From Isoptericola croceus (GTDB taxonomy: Bacteria; Actinomycetota; Actinomycetes; Actinomycetales; Cellulomonadaceae), in the NCBI RefSeq assembly GCF_029382255.1, contig NZ_JARLLG010000002.1:496001-560000 (forward strand): a DNA stretch of 64,000 nt, written 5' to 3'. The notes beneath the pieces are model-generated. The model was not told where the DNA came from and made no database searches. It saw only the letters and a program-made list of their open reading frames with translations. Of the stretch, positions 26,669 to 36,190 are shown in pieces (positions within the stretch are counted from its first letter, which is position 1; every line of letters begins with the position of its first letter). A program made the position numbers and the translations under genes.

Positions 26669-27577
26669 TCAGTGGTGGTGATCCTCCAGGGAGAAGTCGT
26701 ACACGCCGGCGTCGAACGTGCCGTACGCCGGGTAGTCGAGGAGCTCGTAGAGCTCGGCTCGCGTCTGCATGTCCTCGACCTGCGAGGCGAGGGAACCGGT
26801 GGTCCGCAGGTCGTCCAGGGCGCGGTCGGCGGCGCCCATGGCCAGGCGCAGCAGCGACACGGGGTAGATCACCAGCGCGACGCCGGCGTCGCGGAGCTGC
26901 GCGGCGGTGAACAGCTCCGACTTGCCGAACTCGGTCATGTTCGCCAGCACGGGCACGTCCAGGGCGGCGGCCATCGCCGCGAACTCGTCGAGGTCCCTCA
27001 TCGCCTCGGGGAAGACGGCGTCCGCCCCGGCGTCGACGAGGGCCCGTGCGCGCTCGACGGCGGCCTCCAGCCCTGCGCCGGCGCGGATGTCCGTGCGCGC
27101 CATGATCAGCAGGTTCTCGTCGCGACGGGCGGTCACGGCCGCACGGATGCGCTGCAGGGCGGTGGTGTCGTCGACGACCTGCTTGCCGTCGAGGTGGCCG
27201 CACCGCTTGGGGTTGACCTGGTCCTCGATGTGCAGGCCGGCGACGCCGGCGTCCTCCAACGTCTGGACCGTGCGGGCCACGTTCATCGCCTCGCCGAAAC
27301 CGGTGTCGGCGTCGACCAGCGTCGGCAGGTCGGTCATGCGGGCGATCTGCCCGGCCCGGCCGGCGACCTCGCTCAGCGTGGTGAGCCCGACGTCGGGCAG
27401 GCCGAGGTCGGCCGCGACGACCGCGCCGGAGACGTAGACGCCGTCGAACCCCTTGGCCTCGATCAGCCGGGCCGAGAGCGGGTTGAACGCGCCGGGCAGC
27501 TGCAGCAGGTCGCCGGAGCGCAGGCGCTCGCGGAACGCTGCGCGCTTCGCCGCGGGAGTCAGGGTCGAGTAGAGCAT
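26669..27577 (-). CDS. prpB: Methylisocitrate lyase
   Basis: A 302-residue PEP-mutase/isocitrate-lyase-superfamily enzyme that splits 2-methylisocitrate into pyruvate and succinate. Motifs: QLPGAFNPLSARLIE, VSGAVVAADLGLPD, metal ligand Asp in LVDADTGFGE, HIEDQVNPKRCGHLDGK with the catalytic KRCGH loop, and IMARTDIRAG. The ATG overlaps the prpD stop codon. A C-terminal DHHH tail is unusual but probably harmless. Confidence 0.95.
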   Translation of the reverse strand: MLYSTLTPAAKRAAFRERLRSGDLLQLPGAFNPLSARLIEAKGFDGVYVSGAVVAADLGLPDVGLTTLSEVAGRAGQIARMTDLPTLVDADTGFGEAMNVARTVQTLEDAGVAGLHIEDQVNPKRCGHLDGKQVVDDTTALQRIRAAVTARRDENLLIMARTDIRAGAGLEAAVERARALVDAGADAVFPEAMRDLDEFAAMAAALDVPVLANMTEFGKSELFTAAQLRDAGVALVIYPVSLLRLAMGAADRALDDLRTTGSLASQVEDMQTRAELYELLDYPAYGTFDAGVYDFSLEDHHH

Positions 27578-29094
27578 CAGAAGATCCCGGGCACGACGGC
27601 GGCACGCGCTGCGGGATCGTCCGCCGGAGTCACGCTGAGCCCGGCCAGCTCGTGGGCCCGGAGCTCCGGCAGGCGCTGGGCGACGTCCAGGAAGCGGTCG
27701 ATCTCGTCGGCGGCGAGCACGCCGTCCGCCAGCGTGCGGAACTTGTCCACGTACTGCTCGCGGGCGAAGGGCCGCGCGCCGAACGGATGGGCGTCGGCGA
27801 CAGCGATCTCCTCGACGACTCGTCCGCCGTCGGCGAGCTCGATCTCGACCCGTCCACCGAACGACTTCTCGGCCGGGTCGGCCGAGTGGTAGCGGCGGGT
27901 CCACTCCGGGTCCTCCGCCGTGGTGACCTTGCGCCACAGCTCCACCGTGTCGGGGCGACCGGCCCGCTCGGGCGCATAGCTGCCGGCGTGGTCCCAGGCG
28001 CCGTCCTGCAGAGCGACGGTGAAGATGTACGGGATCGAGTGGTCGAGCGTCTCGCGGCTGGCCGTGGGGTCGTACTTCTGCGGGTCGCCGGAACCCGAAC
28101 CGATGACGAAGTGGGTGTGGTGCGAGGTGTGCAGCACGATCGAGCGCACCGCCTCCGGATCGCGGAGCTCAGGTCGCTCGCGACCGAGGCGGCGTGCGAG
28201 GTCGATCCAGGCCTGGGCCTGGTACTCGGCGGAGTGCTCCTTGGTGTACGTCTCGAGGATCGCGGTGCGCGGCTCGCCGCGCTCGGGCAGGGGCACGGTG
28301 TAGCGGGCCTCGGGCCCGGAGAGCAGCCAGGCGATGAACCCGTCGGAGCCCTCGTAGATCGGGCTCGGGGAGGTCTGGCCGCGCATCGCCCGGTCGACCG
28401 CCTCGATCGCCATCTTCCCGGCGAAGGCGGGAGCGTGGGCCTTCCACGTAGAGATCTCGCCCTTGCGCGACTGGCGTGTCGCGGTGGTGGTGTGCAGGGC
28501 CTGGCCGATCGCCTGGTAGACCGTCTCGGTCGGCAGGCCCAGGAGCGTGCCGATGCCCGCGGCGGCGCTGGGGCCGAGGTGGGCGACGTGGTCGATCTTG
28601 TGCTCGTGCAGGCAGATGCCCTTGACGAGGTCGACCTGGATCTCGTAGCCGGTGACGATCCCGCGCAGCAGGTCGGCGCCGTCGCGGCCCAGGTGCTGCG
28701 CGACGGCGAGGATCGGCGGGATGTTGTCGCCGGGGTGCGAGTAGTCCGCGGCCAGGAACGTGTCGTGGTAGTCGAGCTCGCGGACGGCCACGCCGTTGGC
28801 CCAGGCGGCCCACTCGGGGCTCGTCAGCTCGTGGCTGCCGACGATCGTGGCGCCCGCACCTCCGCGGGAGACGGGGTGCGCCTCCGCCTGCGCCCGTGCC
28901 GCGAGGATCGGGGCCCGGCCGAGGGACGCCGTCGCGACGGCGGCGTTGTCGATGACGCGGTTGATCACCATGTCCGTGACCGCGTCGGTGGGCTCGGCCT
29001 GTTCGGTGGCGACCTCGGCGATCTTCCAGGCGAGCTGGTCGGTCCGGGCCAGGGGCTCGTCCGATGCGTAGGTGCGCACGGTGTGATCGATCAT
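27577..29094 (-). CDS. prpD: 2-methylcitrate dehydratase, MmgE/PrpD family
   Basis: A 505-residue Fe-S-independent dehydratase converting 2-methylcitrate to 2-methyl-cis-aconitate. Diagnostic stretches include the N-terminal helical half ([40 protein letters not shown]) and the substrate-site [11 protein letters not shown] region. GGAGG lies seven bases before the ATG. It is the first gene of prpD-prpB-prpC. No prpR or RamB-like regulator gene is nearby, and I see no clear operator in the 86-base gap upstream. Confidence 0.93.
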   Translation of the reverse strand: MIDHTVRTYASDEPLARTDQLAWKIAEVATEQAEPTDAVTDMVINRVIDNAAVATASLGRAPILAARAQAEAHPVSRGGAGATIVGSHELTSPEWAAWANGVAVRELDYHDTFLAADYSHPGDNIPPILAVAQHLGRDGADLLRGIVTGYEIQVDLVKGICLHEHKIDHVAHLGPSAAAGIGTLLGLPTETVYQAIGQALHTTTATRQSRKGEISTWKAHAPAFAGKMAIEAVDRAMRGQTSPSPIYEGSDGFIAWLLSGPEARYTVPLPERGEPRTAILETYTKEHSAEYQAQAWIDLARRLGRERPELRDPEAVRSIVLHTSHHTHFVIGSGSGDPQKYDPTASRETLDHSIPYIFTVALQDGAWDHAGSYAPERAGRPDTVELWRKVTTAEDPEWTRRYHSADPAEKSFGGRVEIELADGGRVVEEIAVADAHPFGARPFAREQYVDKFRTLADGVLAADEIDRFLDVAQRLPELRAHELAGLSVTPADDPAARAAVVPGIF

Positions 29095-29180
29095 GGGTCC
29101 TCCGGGTCGCGGGGGGTGATGGCCGCGCGGGCCGCTGGGTCGGGCGAGACCACGCGTCGTCGTCGACTGCTGCTTGGAAC

Positions 29181-30959
29181 CTAACGCCTGGGCGCGACGG
29201 CGTCCAAGCGGTCGGCTGCCAGCGGGTCTTCAGCCCGATGGTTCCTGCGGGTACGGCGGATGCCGGCGAGAGCCACGGCGAGCACCGACGTGAGGATCAG
29301 CGCGAGCGCCGGGGCCAGGGTGGTCCAGGGCGCGCGCTCGACGTAGTCGATGCCCTCCGAGAGCAGCAGCCCCCACTCGGGTCGAGGCGGCTGGGCGCCG
29401 AGCCCGAGGAACCCGAGCGCGGCGAGCGCGAGGGCGACGCCGGGGAGCCGCAGCATGCCGTGACGCAGGAGCGCCGGGATCGTCGCGGGGAGCACGTGGC
29501 GGCCCCAGATCTCGACGCGGGAGACTCCTGAGAGCGGAAGCCATCGGACGTGCGGCGCCGCGCTCGCCTCGTCGATGAGCGCCGCAGCATGGGCCGTCAG
29601 AGGTGGCCAGGTGACCCAGAGCACGGCCATGGCCGCGCCGCCGACCGACGGGCCGAGGAGCGCCGCGACGATGACGCCGGCGAGGATCGGCGGGGTGCCG
29701 TTCGCGATCTCGGCCGGGCCCCGGGAGAGCTCCCCCAGGACGGCGAGGAGCAGGCCGACGACGATCGCCAGGAGGACGATCCCGAGCGACGGCAGCAGGG
29801 TGCCGATCGTGCCGTGGGCGACACGGGCGAGCAGGTCGCGTCCGCTGGCGTCGGCACCGAAGGGCAGCTCGAGGCTGGGCGGGGCGAGCCGGGGGTGGTC
29901 GAGCGCCAAGGGGTCGCGGGGCAGGCCGAAGGCGAAGATCAGCAACAGCAGACCCAACGCGGCACCGGCGGTCCAGCGAGCCGCGCGGCCGTCGCTGCGC
30001 GGCTCGGGTGGAGGCGGGAGCGCGCCGGGGGGAAGGGGCCCTCCTCGCAGGGTGCGGCGGGCGAGGCCGGTGACCACGCCGACGAGGCCGGCGGCGAGCG
30101 CCATGAGGAGGACGCCCGCCTGGAGAGCAGGAAGGTCCTGGGCGTTCGCGGCACCGAGGAGGTAGCGGCCGATCCCCGGGATGGCGAAGACCTGCTCGAC
30201 GGCGACGGCTCCGCCGAGCACCCCGATGACGACGAGTCCGAGCTGATCGACGACGGCAGCGGCGGCGCGGCGCAGGGTGCCGGCGAGGATCACCGCGCGA
30301 GGCGCCCCGGCGAGCCGCCAGACGTTGACCCAGCGTTCCTCGGCGACCCCGGAGACCGCGTCGGCGAGGAGCCGTCCCAGGAGGCCGCCGGCGGGGATGC
30401 CGAGGGCGAGCGAGGGCAGGATCGCCGTGTCGAGCCCGCCCCAGCCGTAGGGAGGTAGCCAGCGCAGCTGCACCGCGACGACGACAAGGAAGGCGCTGGC
30501 GAGGAGGAACTCCGGCAGCGCGGTGAGGGCGACGCCGACGGGGCCCGAGCCGCGCTGCGGGCGGTCTCGCAGGACCCGCAGCGCGGCCGGCGTCACGAGG
30601 GCGGCCGCGATCACGAGGGCGACGACGATCGCCAGGGACGTGAGCGTGGCGGAGACGGCGAGCGCGTCCCAGACGCCGGGACCGATCTGCCCGCCGCTCA
30701 CCCACGACGTACCCAGGTCGCCACCCAGGACCCCGGACCACCAGCGCAGGCTGGTGACCACGGGGCCGCCGTCGAGGCCGAGCTCGGTGCGGATCGAGGC
30801 GAGCGCCTCGGGGGTCGGATCGAGCTCTGCGTAGCGAGCGCGAAGGACGGAGGCTGCGGGGTCGCGCTGGGAGAGCCAGGGCAGCGCCCCGGCCACGAGC
30901 AGCAGCGCGACCCCGCTCAGGAGGCGGGAGGCGATCCCGAGGGCGCTACTGTGCCGCAT
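29181..30959 (-). CDS. Fused ABC transporter permease (DppB-like plus DppC-like domains)
   Basis: A 592-residue membrane protein that combines two binding-protein-dependent permeases of the peptide/nickel class. The first half (~1-305) resembles DppB/NikB: N-terminal helix, [26 protein letters not shown], an EAA-like loop at [19 protein letters not shown] Pro-rich linker (~315-330) follows. The second half (~335-575) resembles DppC/NikC with [17 protein letters not shown] and the second EAA-like loop ([20 protein letters not shown]). A single-chain permease pair is unusual in this family. The reading frame is continuous and the linker is long, so it is not a sequencing fusion. It overlaps the binding-protein gene by 14 bases. 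Confidence 0.9.
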   Translation of the reverse strand: MRHSSALGIASRLLSGVALLLVAGALPWLSQRDPAASVLRARYAELDPTPEALASIRTELGLDGGPVVTSLRWWSGVLGGDLGTSWVSGGQIGPGVWDALAVSATLTSLAIVVALVIAAALVTPAALRVLRDRPQRGSGPVGVALTALPEFLLASAFLVVVAVQLRWLPPYGWGGLDTAILPSLALGIPAGGLLGRLLADAVSGVAEERWVNVWRLAGAPRAVILAGTLRRAAAAVVDQLGLVVIGVLGGAVAVEQVFAIPGIGRYLLGAANAQDLPALQAGVLLMALAAGLVGVVTGLARRTLRGGPLPPGALPPPPEPRSDGRAARWTAGAALGLLLLIFAFGLPRDPLALDHPRLAPPSLELPFGADASGRDLLARVAHGTIGTLLPSLGIVLLAIVVGLLLAVLGELSRGPAEIANGTPPILAGVIVAALLGPSVGGAAMAVLWVTWPPLTAHAAALIDEASAAPHVRWLPLSGVSRVEIWGRHVLPATIPALLRHGMLRLPGVALALAALGFLGLGAQPPRPEWGLLLSEGIDYVERAPWTTLAPALALILTSVLAVALAGIRRTRRNHRAEDPLAADRLDAVAPRR

Positions 30960-32481
30960 CGAGGCGGGTGTCGGTCGTCACGAGGATGCGCTCGCGGGGG
31001 TCGCGCGCGGCGTCCGTCACCCGCGGTGCCTCGCCCTGGATGACCCGCTCGTGCAGGAGCGGGACGACGGCGTCGGCGGCAAGGATCTCGGCCTCGGCCA
31101 GCATGATCGCGCGCTGGCGTTCGTCTCCGGCGTCGGTCGCGGAAGCGGCACGGATCGACTCGTCGACCTGGGGTTCGCAGAGCTGGGAGATGGAGAACCC
31201 GCCCTCGCAGGTGAAGTCGGAGGCGAGGTAGGCGACGGGATCGCCGGAGTCGAGGACGGTGGCGCGGGACAGGATGAACGCGTCGAACACGCCGTCGAGC
31301 GCGTCCGCCTCGATGAACTGGTACTCGCGGACGTCCTGCTGGACGTCGAAGCCGACCGCCTCGAGCTGCTGCTCGATCATGACGGCGACCTCCGGCAGCT
31401 CGGCCCGGTCCGTGAAGGTGCCCAGCGTGATCTTCACGCCGTCGACCTCCGCCGGCTCCGCGCGCCCCTCGAGCGTCTCCTGGTACGTGTCCTGCTGGCG
31501 GTGGCCGGCGGCCCAGGGCAGCGCGGGGCCGAGGAGTCCTTCCGCGACATCGGCGCGACCCTCGTAGACCGAGGCGACGATCGCGGCGCGGTCGATGGCC
31601 TCCCGGGCCGCCGCTCGGACGGCGGGGTCCGCGAAGGGGCCCGTCTCGGAGTTCAGGTACAGCGTGTTGGTGCGAGGCATCGGCACCTCGGTGATGAGGT
31701 CCTCGTCGATCGTCGCAGCCTGCCCGGCAGGGATCGCCTCGACGACGTCGGCCTCGCCCGTGCGCAGGGCGGCGGCGCGGGCGGTCCCGTCCGGCACGAA
31801 CTTCACGTCGATGCCGGAGGACTGCGCGGCCTCGCCCCAGTAGCCGTCGAACCGGTCGAGCGTCGCGCCGACGATGCCGTCGACCTCGATCAGCTCGAAC
31901 GGCCCGGTGCCGGTGCCCACCGGGTCGACCCCGCCGTCGGCATAGGCGTCCTCGTCGAGGATCGCGAGCTGGGGGCTCGACAGGCGGTGCGGCAGCAGAG
32001 GGTCGTAGTCCGCCGTGGTGATGATGACGTCGTCCCCGTCCGCCGCGACCGTCATGTCCACGCCGTCCAGGATGCGCGGCAGGGGAGATGCGTCGATGGC
32101 GTGCTGCAGGGCGTTCACCACGGTGGCGGAGGTGAGCTCGTCGCCGTCGTGGAAGTGCACCCCCGGCCGGATGGTGAAGCGCCACGTCGTGTCGTCGACC
32201 TGCTCCCACTCCGTGGCGAGCGCCGGCAGCGCCTCGCCGTCCGCGTCGAGGACGACGAGGGTCTCGGCCGTGGCCCAGCGCGAGAGCTTGAACGCGTCGT
32301 CGCTCAGAGGGCTCAGCCCGGAGCGGGGCGGCTGCAGCATCGCGAGGGAGACCCGGTCGCCGGAGTCGTCGGCGGCACCGGCACCCGACGGGGAGGCGCA
32401 CCCCGCGAGGAGTGCGAGTGCGAGCGGGGTGGCCGCCAGGGGGAGGAGCCGGCGTGTGGTGAGCCGTGCGGGCGTGGTCAT
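30946..32481 (-). CDS. ABC transporter substrate-binding lipoprotein, peptide/nickel class
   Basis: A 511-residue SBP_bac_5 protein. The signal sequence ends in a LLAGC lipobox (Cys28), so it is anchored outside the membrane. Family blocks: WRFTIRPGVHFHDGDELTSA, DPVGTGTGPFELIEVDG, and a LYLNSETGPFADPAVRAAA block. Members bind oligopeptides, nickel chelates or metallophores; no peptide-specific residues can be read here. The divergent MFS gene and nearby metal-sensor genes favour a metal complex. Co-transcribed with the fused permease and two ATPases. Confidence 0.88.
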   Translation of the reverse strand: MTTPARLTTRRLLPLAATPLALALLAGCASPSGAGAADDSGDRVSLAMLQPPRSGLSPLSDDAFKLSRWATAETLVVLDADGEALPALATEWEQVDDTTWRFTIRPGVHFHDGDELTSATVVNALQHAIDASPLPRILDGVDMTVAADGDDVIITTADYDPLLPHRLSSPQLAILDEDAYADGGVDPVGTGTGPFELIEVDGIVGATLDRFDGYWGEAAQSSGIDVKFVPDGTARAAALRTGEADVVEAIPAGQAATIDEDLITEVPMPRTNTLYLNSETGPFADPAVRAAAREAIDRAAIVASVYEGRADVAEGLLGPALPWAAGHRQQDTYQETLEGRAEPAEVDGVKITLGTFTDRAELPEVAVMIEQQLEAVGFDVQQDVREYQFIEADALDGVFDAFILSRATVLDSGDPVAYLASDFTCEGGFSISQLCEPQVDESIRAASATDAGDERQRAIMLAEAEILAADAVVPLLHERVIQGEAPRVTDAARDPRERILVTTDTRLDAAQ

Positions 32482-32577
32482 GGGGTGCTCTCTTTCATGG
32501 CAGGGGAAGCATGGGTCGGTTCCCGCTTCCTGCAGGGCAGGCGGCGGAGGATGGGAGGCTGCGGAGGTGGCCGGCTG

Positions 32578-33264
32578 CTAGACGCTCGGTGCGGTGAGGG
32601 TGACGGTCCGGGTGCAGCGCTCGGCGAGCTCGGGGTCGTGAGTGACCAGCAGCAGGGCGATCTCGGTCTCCCGCGCGATGGTCAGCAGCGCGGAGGAGAC
32701 CGCCAGCGCGGTGTCGGCGTCGAGCGCGCTCGTCGGCTCGTCGGCGACGAGCACCGCCGGCCCTGCCGCGAGCGCGCGTGCGATGGCCGCACGCTGCGCC
32801 TGGCCCCCGGAGACCTCCGACGGTCGGCGGTCGAGCAGCTCGGGATCGAGCTGGGCCAGCGCCGCGGCGTCTCGGACGCGTGGTTCCACGTCGCGGTCGC
32901 CGGTGAGTGCGCGGACGGCTCGCTCGATCGACTGTCGCAGCGTCCACCGGGGCACGAAGGCGGTCGTCGGGTCCTGGGGGACTCCCTGCACGAGGTGGCG
33001 GCTGCGTCGCGGCGGGCGCTCTGCTGGGGTGCACCACCCCTCGCCGCACACCGAGACCCGGCCCCCAGCAGGCGGACGCAGGCCCAGCACGATGTCGGCG
33101 AGGGTCGACTTGCCTGCGCCGGAGCGGCCGACCACGGCGACGGACTCTCCGCGGTGGATGTCGAGGCTCGTCGGGGCAAGGGTCGCGCGGGCGTTCGCCC
33201 CCTGTCCGTGCTCAGCGGTGATGCGTGAGATCGAGATCGTCGGAGTGGTGGGCGGCAGCCTCAT
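32578..33264 (-). CDS. ABC transporter ATP-binding protein (DppF/NikE-like)
   Basis: A 228-residue ATPase: Walker A GRSGAGKST, Q-loop in HLVQGVPQDPTTAF, signature VSGGQAQRAAIARAL, Walker B VLVADEPTSALD, H-loop LLVTHDP. It lacks the C-terminal oligopeptide-class extension. The ATG overlaps the stop of the upstream ATPase gene. Both would power the single fused permease chain. The 96-base gap to the binding-protein gene contains no clear hairpin. Confidence 0.9.
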   Translation of the reverse strand: MRLPPTTPTISISRITAEHGQGANARATLAPTSLDIHRGESVAVVGRSGAGKSTLADIVLGLRPPAGGRVSVCGEGWCTPAERPPRRSRHLVQGVPQDPTTAFVPRWTLRQSIERAVRALTGDRDVEPRVRDAAALAQLDPELLDRRPSEVSGGQAQRAAIARALAAGPAVLVADEPTSALDADTALAVSSALLTIARETEIALLLVTHDPELAERCTRTVTLTAPSV

Positions 33265-33980
33265 GCGCCGACCTTCTGGAGGTTGGTCCGGACCGTGTTC
33301 TCGGAGACCTGGCCGTCCGCCACGCACAGGTGGCGGGTTCCGAGGACCTCCGCGACGGTGACGTCGTGGGTGGCGACGACGAGCGTCTGTTCCGGGCCGA
33401 GGACGGACTCGAGCAGGCGGAGTGTCTGGTCGCGGGACTCGTGGTCGAGGGCGCTGGTCGGCTCGTCGGCGAGGATCAGCGGTGCCTTCGTGAGCGCGGC
33501 GAGGGCGACGGCGGCCCGCTGCGCCTGGCCGCCGGAGAGCTCGGTCGGCCGACGGCGCTGCAGGGCGGGGTCGGGCAGTCCCACCGCGTCGAGGACCTCG
33601 GCGACGCGTGCCGGTGTCGCCGAGGTGACGGCGCGAAGCTGTCGGCTCAGGGGCACCAGCGGGTGCAGGGCATCGAGGCCGCGCTGAGGCACGAAGCCGA
33701 TGCGATCGAGCAGCCCACGGCGTTCCCCGTCGAAGCGGAGCCCGACCGGCCACCGGCCCGTCAACGTGCTGAGCAGGAGCGACTTGCCGCTGCCCGAGGG
33801 GCCCGTGATCACGATCCTCTCGCCCGGGACGATGTCGAGCTCTGCCACGGCGAGCAGCGTGCGACCGCCGGCGGTGCGCACCGTGACGTCACGCAGCGAG
33901 AGGATCGCCCGGTCGGCCAGCCGCTCCGGTGTGCCGTGCGGCGGGCGCTCGCGAGCGACCTGGGTAGTATCGGAGATCAT
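33261..33980 (-). CDS. ABC transporter ATP-binding protein (DppD/NikD-like)
   Basis: A 239-residue ATPase: Walker A GPSGSGKSLLL, signature LSGGQAQRAAVAL, Walker B LILADEPTSALD, H-loop VVATHDV. The start is a choice between two ATGs four codons apart; the inner one is preferred because the outer lies inside a palindromic operator, and a GATAAT -10-like box would place transcription start just before the inner ATG, giving a near-leaderless message. First gene of the four-gene importer operon. Confidence 0.88.
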   Translation of the reverse strand: MISDTTQVARERPPHGTPERLADRAILSLRDVTVRTAGGRTLLAVAELDIVPGERIVITGPSGSGKSLLLSTLTGRWPVGLRFDGERRGLLDRIGFVPQRGLDALHPLVPLSRQLRAVTSATPARVAEVLDAVGLPDPALQRRRPTELSGGQAQRAAVALAALTKAPLILADEPTSALDHESRDQTLRLLESVLGPEQTLVVATHDVTVAEVLGTRHLCVADGQVSENTVRTNLQKVGA

Positions 33981-33995
33981 AATGAGACGCATTAT
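33979..33995. promoter_or_regulatory. Palindromic operator in the divergent importer/MFS promoter
   Basis: ATAATG-AGACG-CATTAT is a perfect 6-5-6 palindrome, extended on the outside by ATC and CGAT. It lies between the divergent ATPase and MFS genes and overlaps -10-like boxes for both (GATAAT on the minus strand, TAGTAT on the plus strand). It is markedly AT-rich for this genome. The layout and AATG/CATT core fit a Fur/Zur-type repressor site, but the regulator is inferred. Confidence 0.6.
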
Positions 33996-34014
33996 CGATT
34001 AGGTGTGGAGCGGC

Positions 34015-35373
34015 ATGCAAGTACGGCATCAACCTGCGCGGCGTCCTGCCGCGCTGGTGCCGGACGGACCGCCGCGCAGAGGCGTGATGCGGGCGGCGCG
34101 CCTCCCGGCCGAGCGCTCGGGTGTGCCGGTGCTCCTCGGCACCCAGCTGCTCTTCAACGTGGGCTTCTATGCGGTGGTGCCGTTCCTCGCGCTCGTGCTG
34201 ACCGAGGACTTCCGGCTCGCCGGCGCTGCGGTCGGCCTGGTCCTCGGCCTACGCACCTTCGCCCAGCAGGGCATGTTCCTCGCCGGCGGTGTGCTCGCCG
34301 ATCGTTTCGGTGCCCGCTCGATCATCCTTCTCGGCTGCGCCGTGCGTGCCACGGGGTTCTTCACCCTCGCGGCCTCGCTCTGGCCGGCTGTGCCGTTGCT
34401 CTGGCTGTTCGTCCTCGGCACCGTGCTCACGGGGCTCGGCGGCGCCCTCTTCTCGCCGGGGCTCAACACCCTGGTGGCGGCCTCCGAAGCGGATCGCGCG
34501 CGATCGGGACCTCGGCGGCGCGTCACGCTCTTCGCCTGGCTGAGCTTCACCGGGGAGATCGGTGCCGTCGTCGGACCGCTGCTCGGCGCGGTGCTGCTGG
34601 ACTGGGGCTTCGCCATGGTCGCCGTCTCCGGGGCGGGCTTCTTCGCCGCGATCGGCATGCTCCTGTGGAGGACGTTGCCCACGGGGGAGGGGCGACGGGT
34701 CGGCAGGGCGGACGACGGCGGACGTCGACGGGGGCGACCGTGGCCGGTCCTGCGGGATCGCCGTTTCGTGGCCTACGCGGCCCTGCACTCCGCCGACCTG
34801 CTGGCCTACAACCAGCTCTACCTCACCCTCCCGCTCGAGCTCCGCGGTGCCGGTGCGGCCCCGCAGACCGTGGGCCTGCTGTTCGCCTGGGTGTCGATCC
34901 TCATTCTCGTGCTTCAGCTGCCGGTCGCACGGGTGTGCGCGCGGATCGGCGCCCCGGCCGCGCTTCGCGCCGGCTATGCGACAGGTGCCACGGGCTTCCT
35001 GGGCCTCGCAGGGGCCGCACTTCTGCCCCTGTCCGACGGGGAACGCACAGCGGCTGTGCTGGCAGCAGCGTCGCTCGTGACGCTCGGTCACCTGATCGCC
35101 AACCCGACCGCCCTCAGCATCGTCCCGCGCTTCGCCGACGGGCACGCCTCGGGCTCGTACTTCGGCCTTCTCGCCACGTTCGGTGGTCTCGCGGTCCTCG
35201 TGGGCAACCTCGTCTCGGGCGGGCTGCTCGGGAGCCCGGCGACCGGACCAGCAGCAGCGGTGCTTCCCTGGTGCTTCCTCGCGCTCCCGCTCGTCCTCGC
35301 TGCCGTCCTCGCACCCCGGGTCGTGGTGGCCGCAACCACCGGCCGTCGGGGGAATGGGACTCCTTCTCAATAA
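34015..35373 (+). CDS. MFS transporter
   Basis: A 452-residue protein with about twelve membrane segments and the MFS loop 2-3 motif (GGVLADRFGARSIIL). The chosen ATG has GGAG five bases upstream; an ATG 24 codons later is possible and would remove a Pro/Arg-rich leader. A central cytosolic loop (~220-240) is Arg/Gly-rich. Divergent from the ABC importer and followed by the ArsR gene within 45 bases. In opine-metallophore systems an MFS exporter pairs with such an importer, but no metallophore synthase is seen here, so the substrate stays open. Confidence 0.85.
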   Translation: MQVRHQPARRPAALVPDGPPRRGVMRAARLPAERSGVPVLLGTQLLFNVGFYAVVPFLALVLTEDFRLAGAAVGLVLGLRTFAQQGMFLAGGVLADRFGARSIILLGCAVRATGFFTLAASLWPAVPLLWLFVLGTVLTGLGGALFSPGLNTLVAASEADRARSGPRRRVTLFAWLSFTGEIGAVVGPLLGAVLLDWGFAMVAVSGAGFFAAIGMLLWRTLPTGEGRRVGRADDGGRRRGRPWPVLRDRRFVAYAALHSADLLAYNQLYLTLPLELRGAGAAPQTVGLLFAWVSILILVLQLPVARVCARIGAPAALRAGYATGATGFLGLAGAALLPLSDGERTAAVLAAASLVTLGHLIANPTALSIVPRFADGHASGSYFGLLATFGGLAVLVGNLVSGGLLGSPATGPAAAVLPWCFLALPLVLAAVLAPRVVVAATTGRRGNGTPSQ

Positions 35374-35374
35374 G

Positions 35375-35398
35375 ATAAACCTATTGCAACTTGTTTAT
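35375..35398. promoter_or_regulatory. ArsR/SmtB-type operator
   Basis: ATAAAC-N12-GTTTAT is an inverted repeat immediately after the MFS stop and about 20 bases before the ArsR start. It lies in a 40-base AT-rich island. This arrangement matches the imperfect ATA-rich dyads bound by SmtB/ArsR repressors and predicts autoregulation. Confidence 0.7.
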
Positions 35399-35418
35399 AT
35401 GTGTGTTCTGATCGGGTC

Positions 35419-35763
35419 ATGGAAGCGGAGCCAGGTCTCGCCGAAGCGGCACAGCTGTTCAAGGTCCTCGGCAGCGAGCCGAGGCTCGGTCTGCTGCACC
35501 TGATCGGCCAGGAGCCGCGCGCGGTCGGGGCGCTGGCCGACGCGACGGGCATGTCGCAGCCGCTGGTCTCCCAGCATCTGCGCACGCTTCGCCAGGCAGG
35601 CCTGGTCACCGCGGACCGTCGGGGGAAAGAGCTGATCTACCAGGTCGCCGACCTGCACGTCACCCACGTCATCGCCGACGCGCTCATCCATGTCCAAGAA
35701 CCTGCCGCGGCCGTCAGCGCTGCGGACGGGCGGCCCCATCCAGCACAGGAGGAATCAGCATGA
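35419..35763 (+). CDS. ArsR/SmtB-family metalloregulator
   Basis: A 114-residue winged-helix repressor. The HTH reads ALADATGMSQPLVSQHLRTLRQ, followed by the wing AGLVTADRRGKELIYQVAD. The C-terminal helix (DLHVTHVIADALIHVQE) carries Asp/His/His/His at alpha-5-like spacing, the metal site of SmtB/CzrA zinc sensors. No Cys is present, so an arsenic-type site is unlikely. It overlaps the His-rich gene by four bases, and a matching operator lies just upstream. Confidence 0.88.
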   Translation: MEAEPGLAEAAQLFKVLGSEPRLGLLHLIGQEPRAVGALADATGMSQPLVSQHLRTLRQAGLVTADRRGKELIYQVADLHVTHVIADALIHVQEPAAAVSAADGRPHPAQEESA

Positions 35764-36056
35764 CTGTCACCGATGTCCACGCGGAGCACACCACGGTGGA
35801 GCACCAGCACGGTGCCGACTGCGGCCACGAGGCGGTGCAGCACGGCGACCACGTGGACTACGTCCACGGCACGCACCGGCACGCACTGCACGGCGACCAC
35901 TACGACGAGCACGAGTCCGTCGCCGAGCACACCCTCACCGAGCACACCCACGGGACGGACTGCGGTCACGAGGCCGTCGAGCACGACGACCACGTCGACT
36001 ACGTCCACGACGGGCACAAGCACGCCGAGCACGAAGACCACTACGACGAGCACTGA
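35760..36056 (+). CDS. His-rich two-repeat metal-binding protein
   Basis: A 98-residue protein with about a quarter His and many Asp/Glu. It is two tandem 37-residue repeats (15-51 and 62-98; 28 of 37 positions identical), each with HGxDCGHEAV, HxDHVDYVH and HYDEH elements and a single Cys. No signal peptide is seen, so it is probably cytosolic. AGGAGG precedes the ATG, which overlaps the ArsR stop. It probably buffers or sequesters zinc or nickel under ArsR control. Chaperone delivery to the importer is speculation. Confidence 0.85.
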   Translation: MTVTDVHAEHTTVEHQHGADCGHEAVQHGDHVDYVHGTHRHALHGDHYDEHESVAEHTLTEHTHGTDCGHEAVEHDDHVDYVHDGHKHAEHEDHYDEH

Positions 36057-36190
36057 GACGACCTCAGGCGAGCACACGAGCCAGTGGCCGGCGGTCGAGA
36101 GGAGGCTGGTGCCGGCCAGCTGCCCGTGCAGCAGTCCCATCTGCCGCGATGGCTCCGAGTTCCCACGCGCTGAGGAGAGGCGCCCGGTGA

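Noticed and set aside
29181-35373. Complete opine-metallophore (staphylopine/pseudopaline-like) operon
   Set aside because: No nicotianamine-synthase-like or opine-dehydrogenase gene is present; only transport and regulation genes can be supported.
36057-36190. Gene in the gap after the His-rich protein
   Set aside because: Short frames only, none with a ribosome binding site or recognisable motif.
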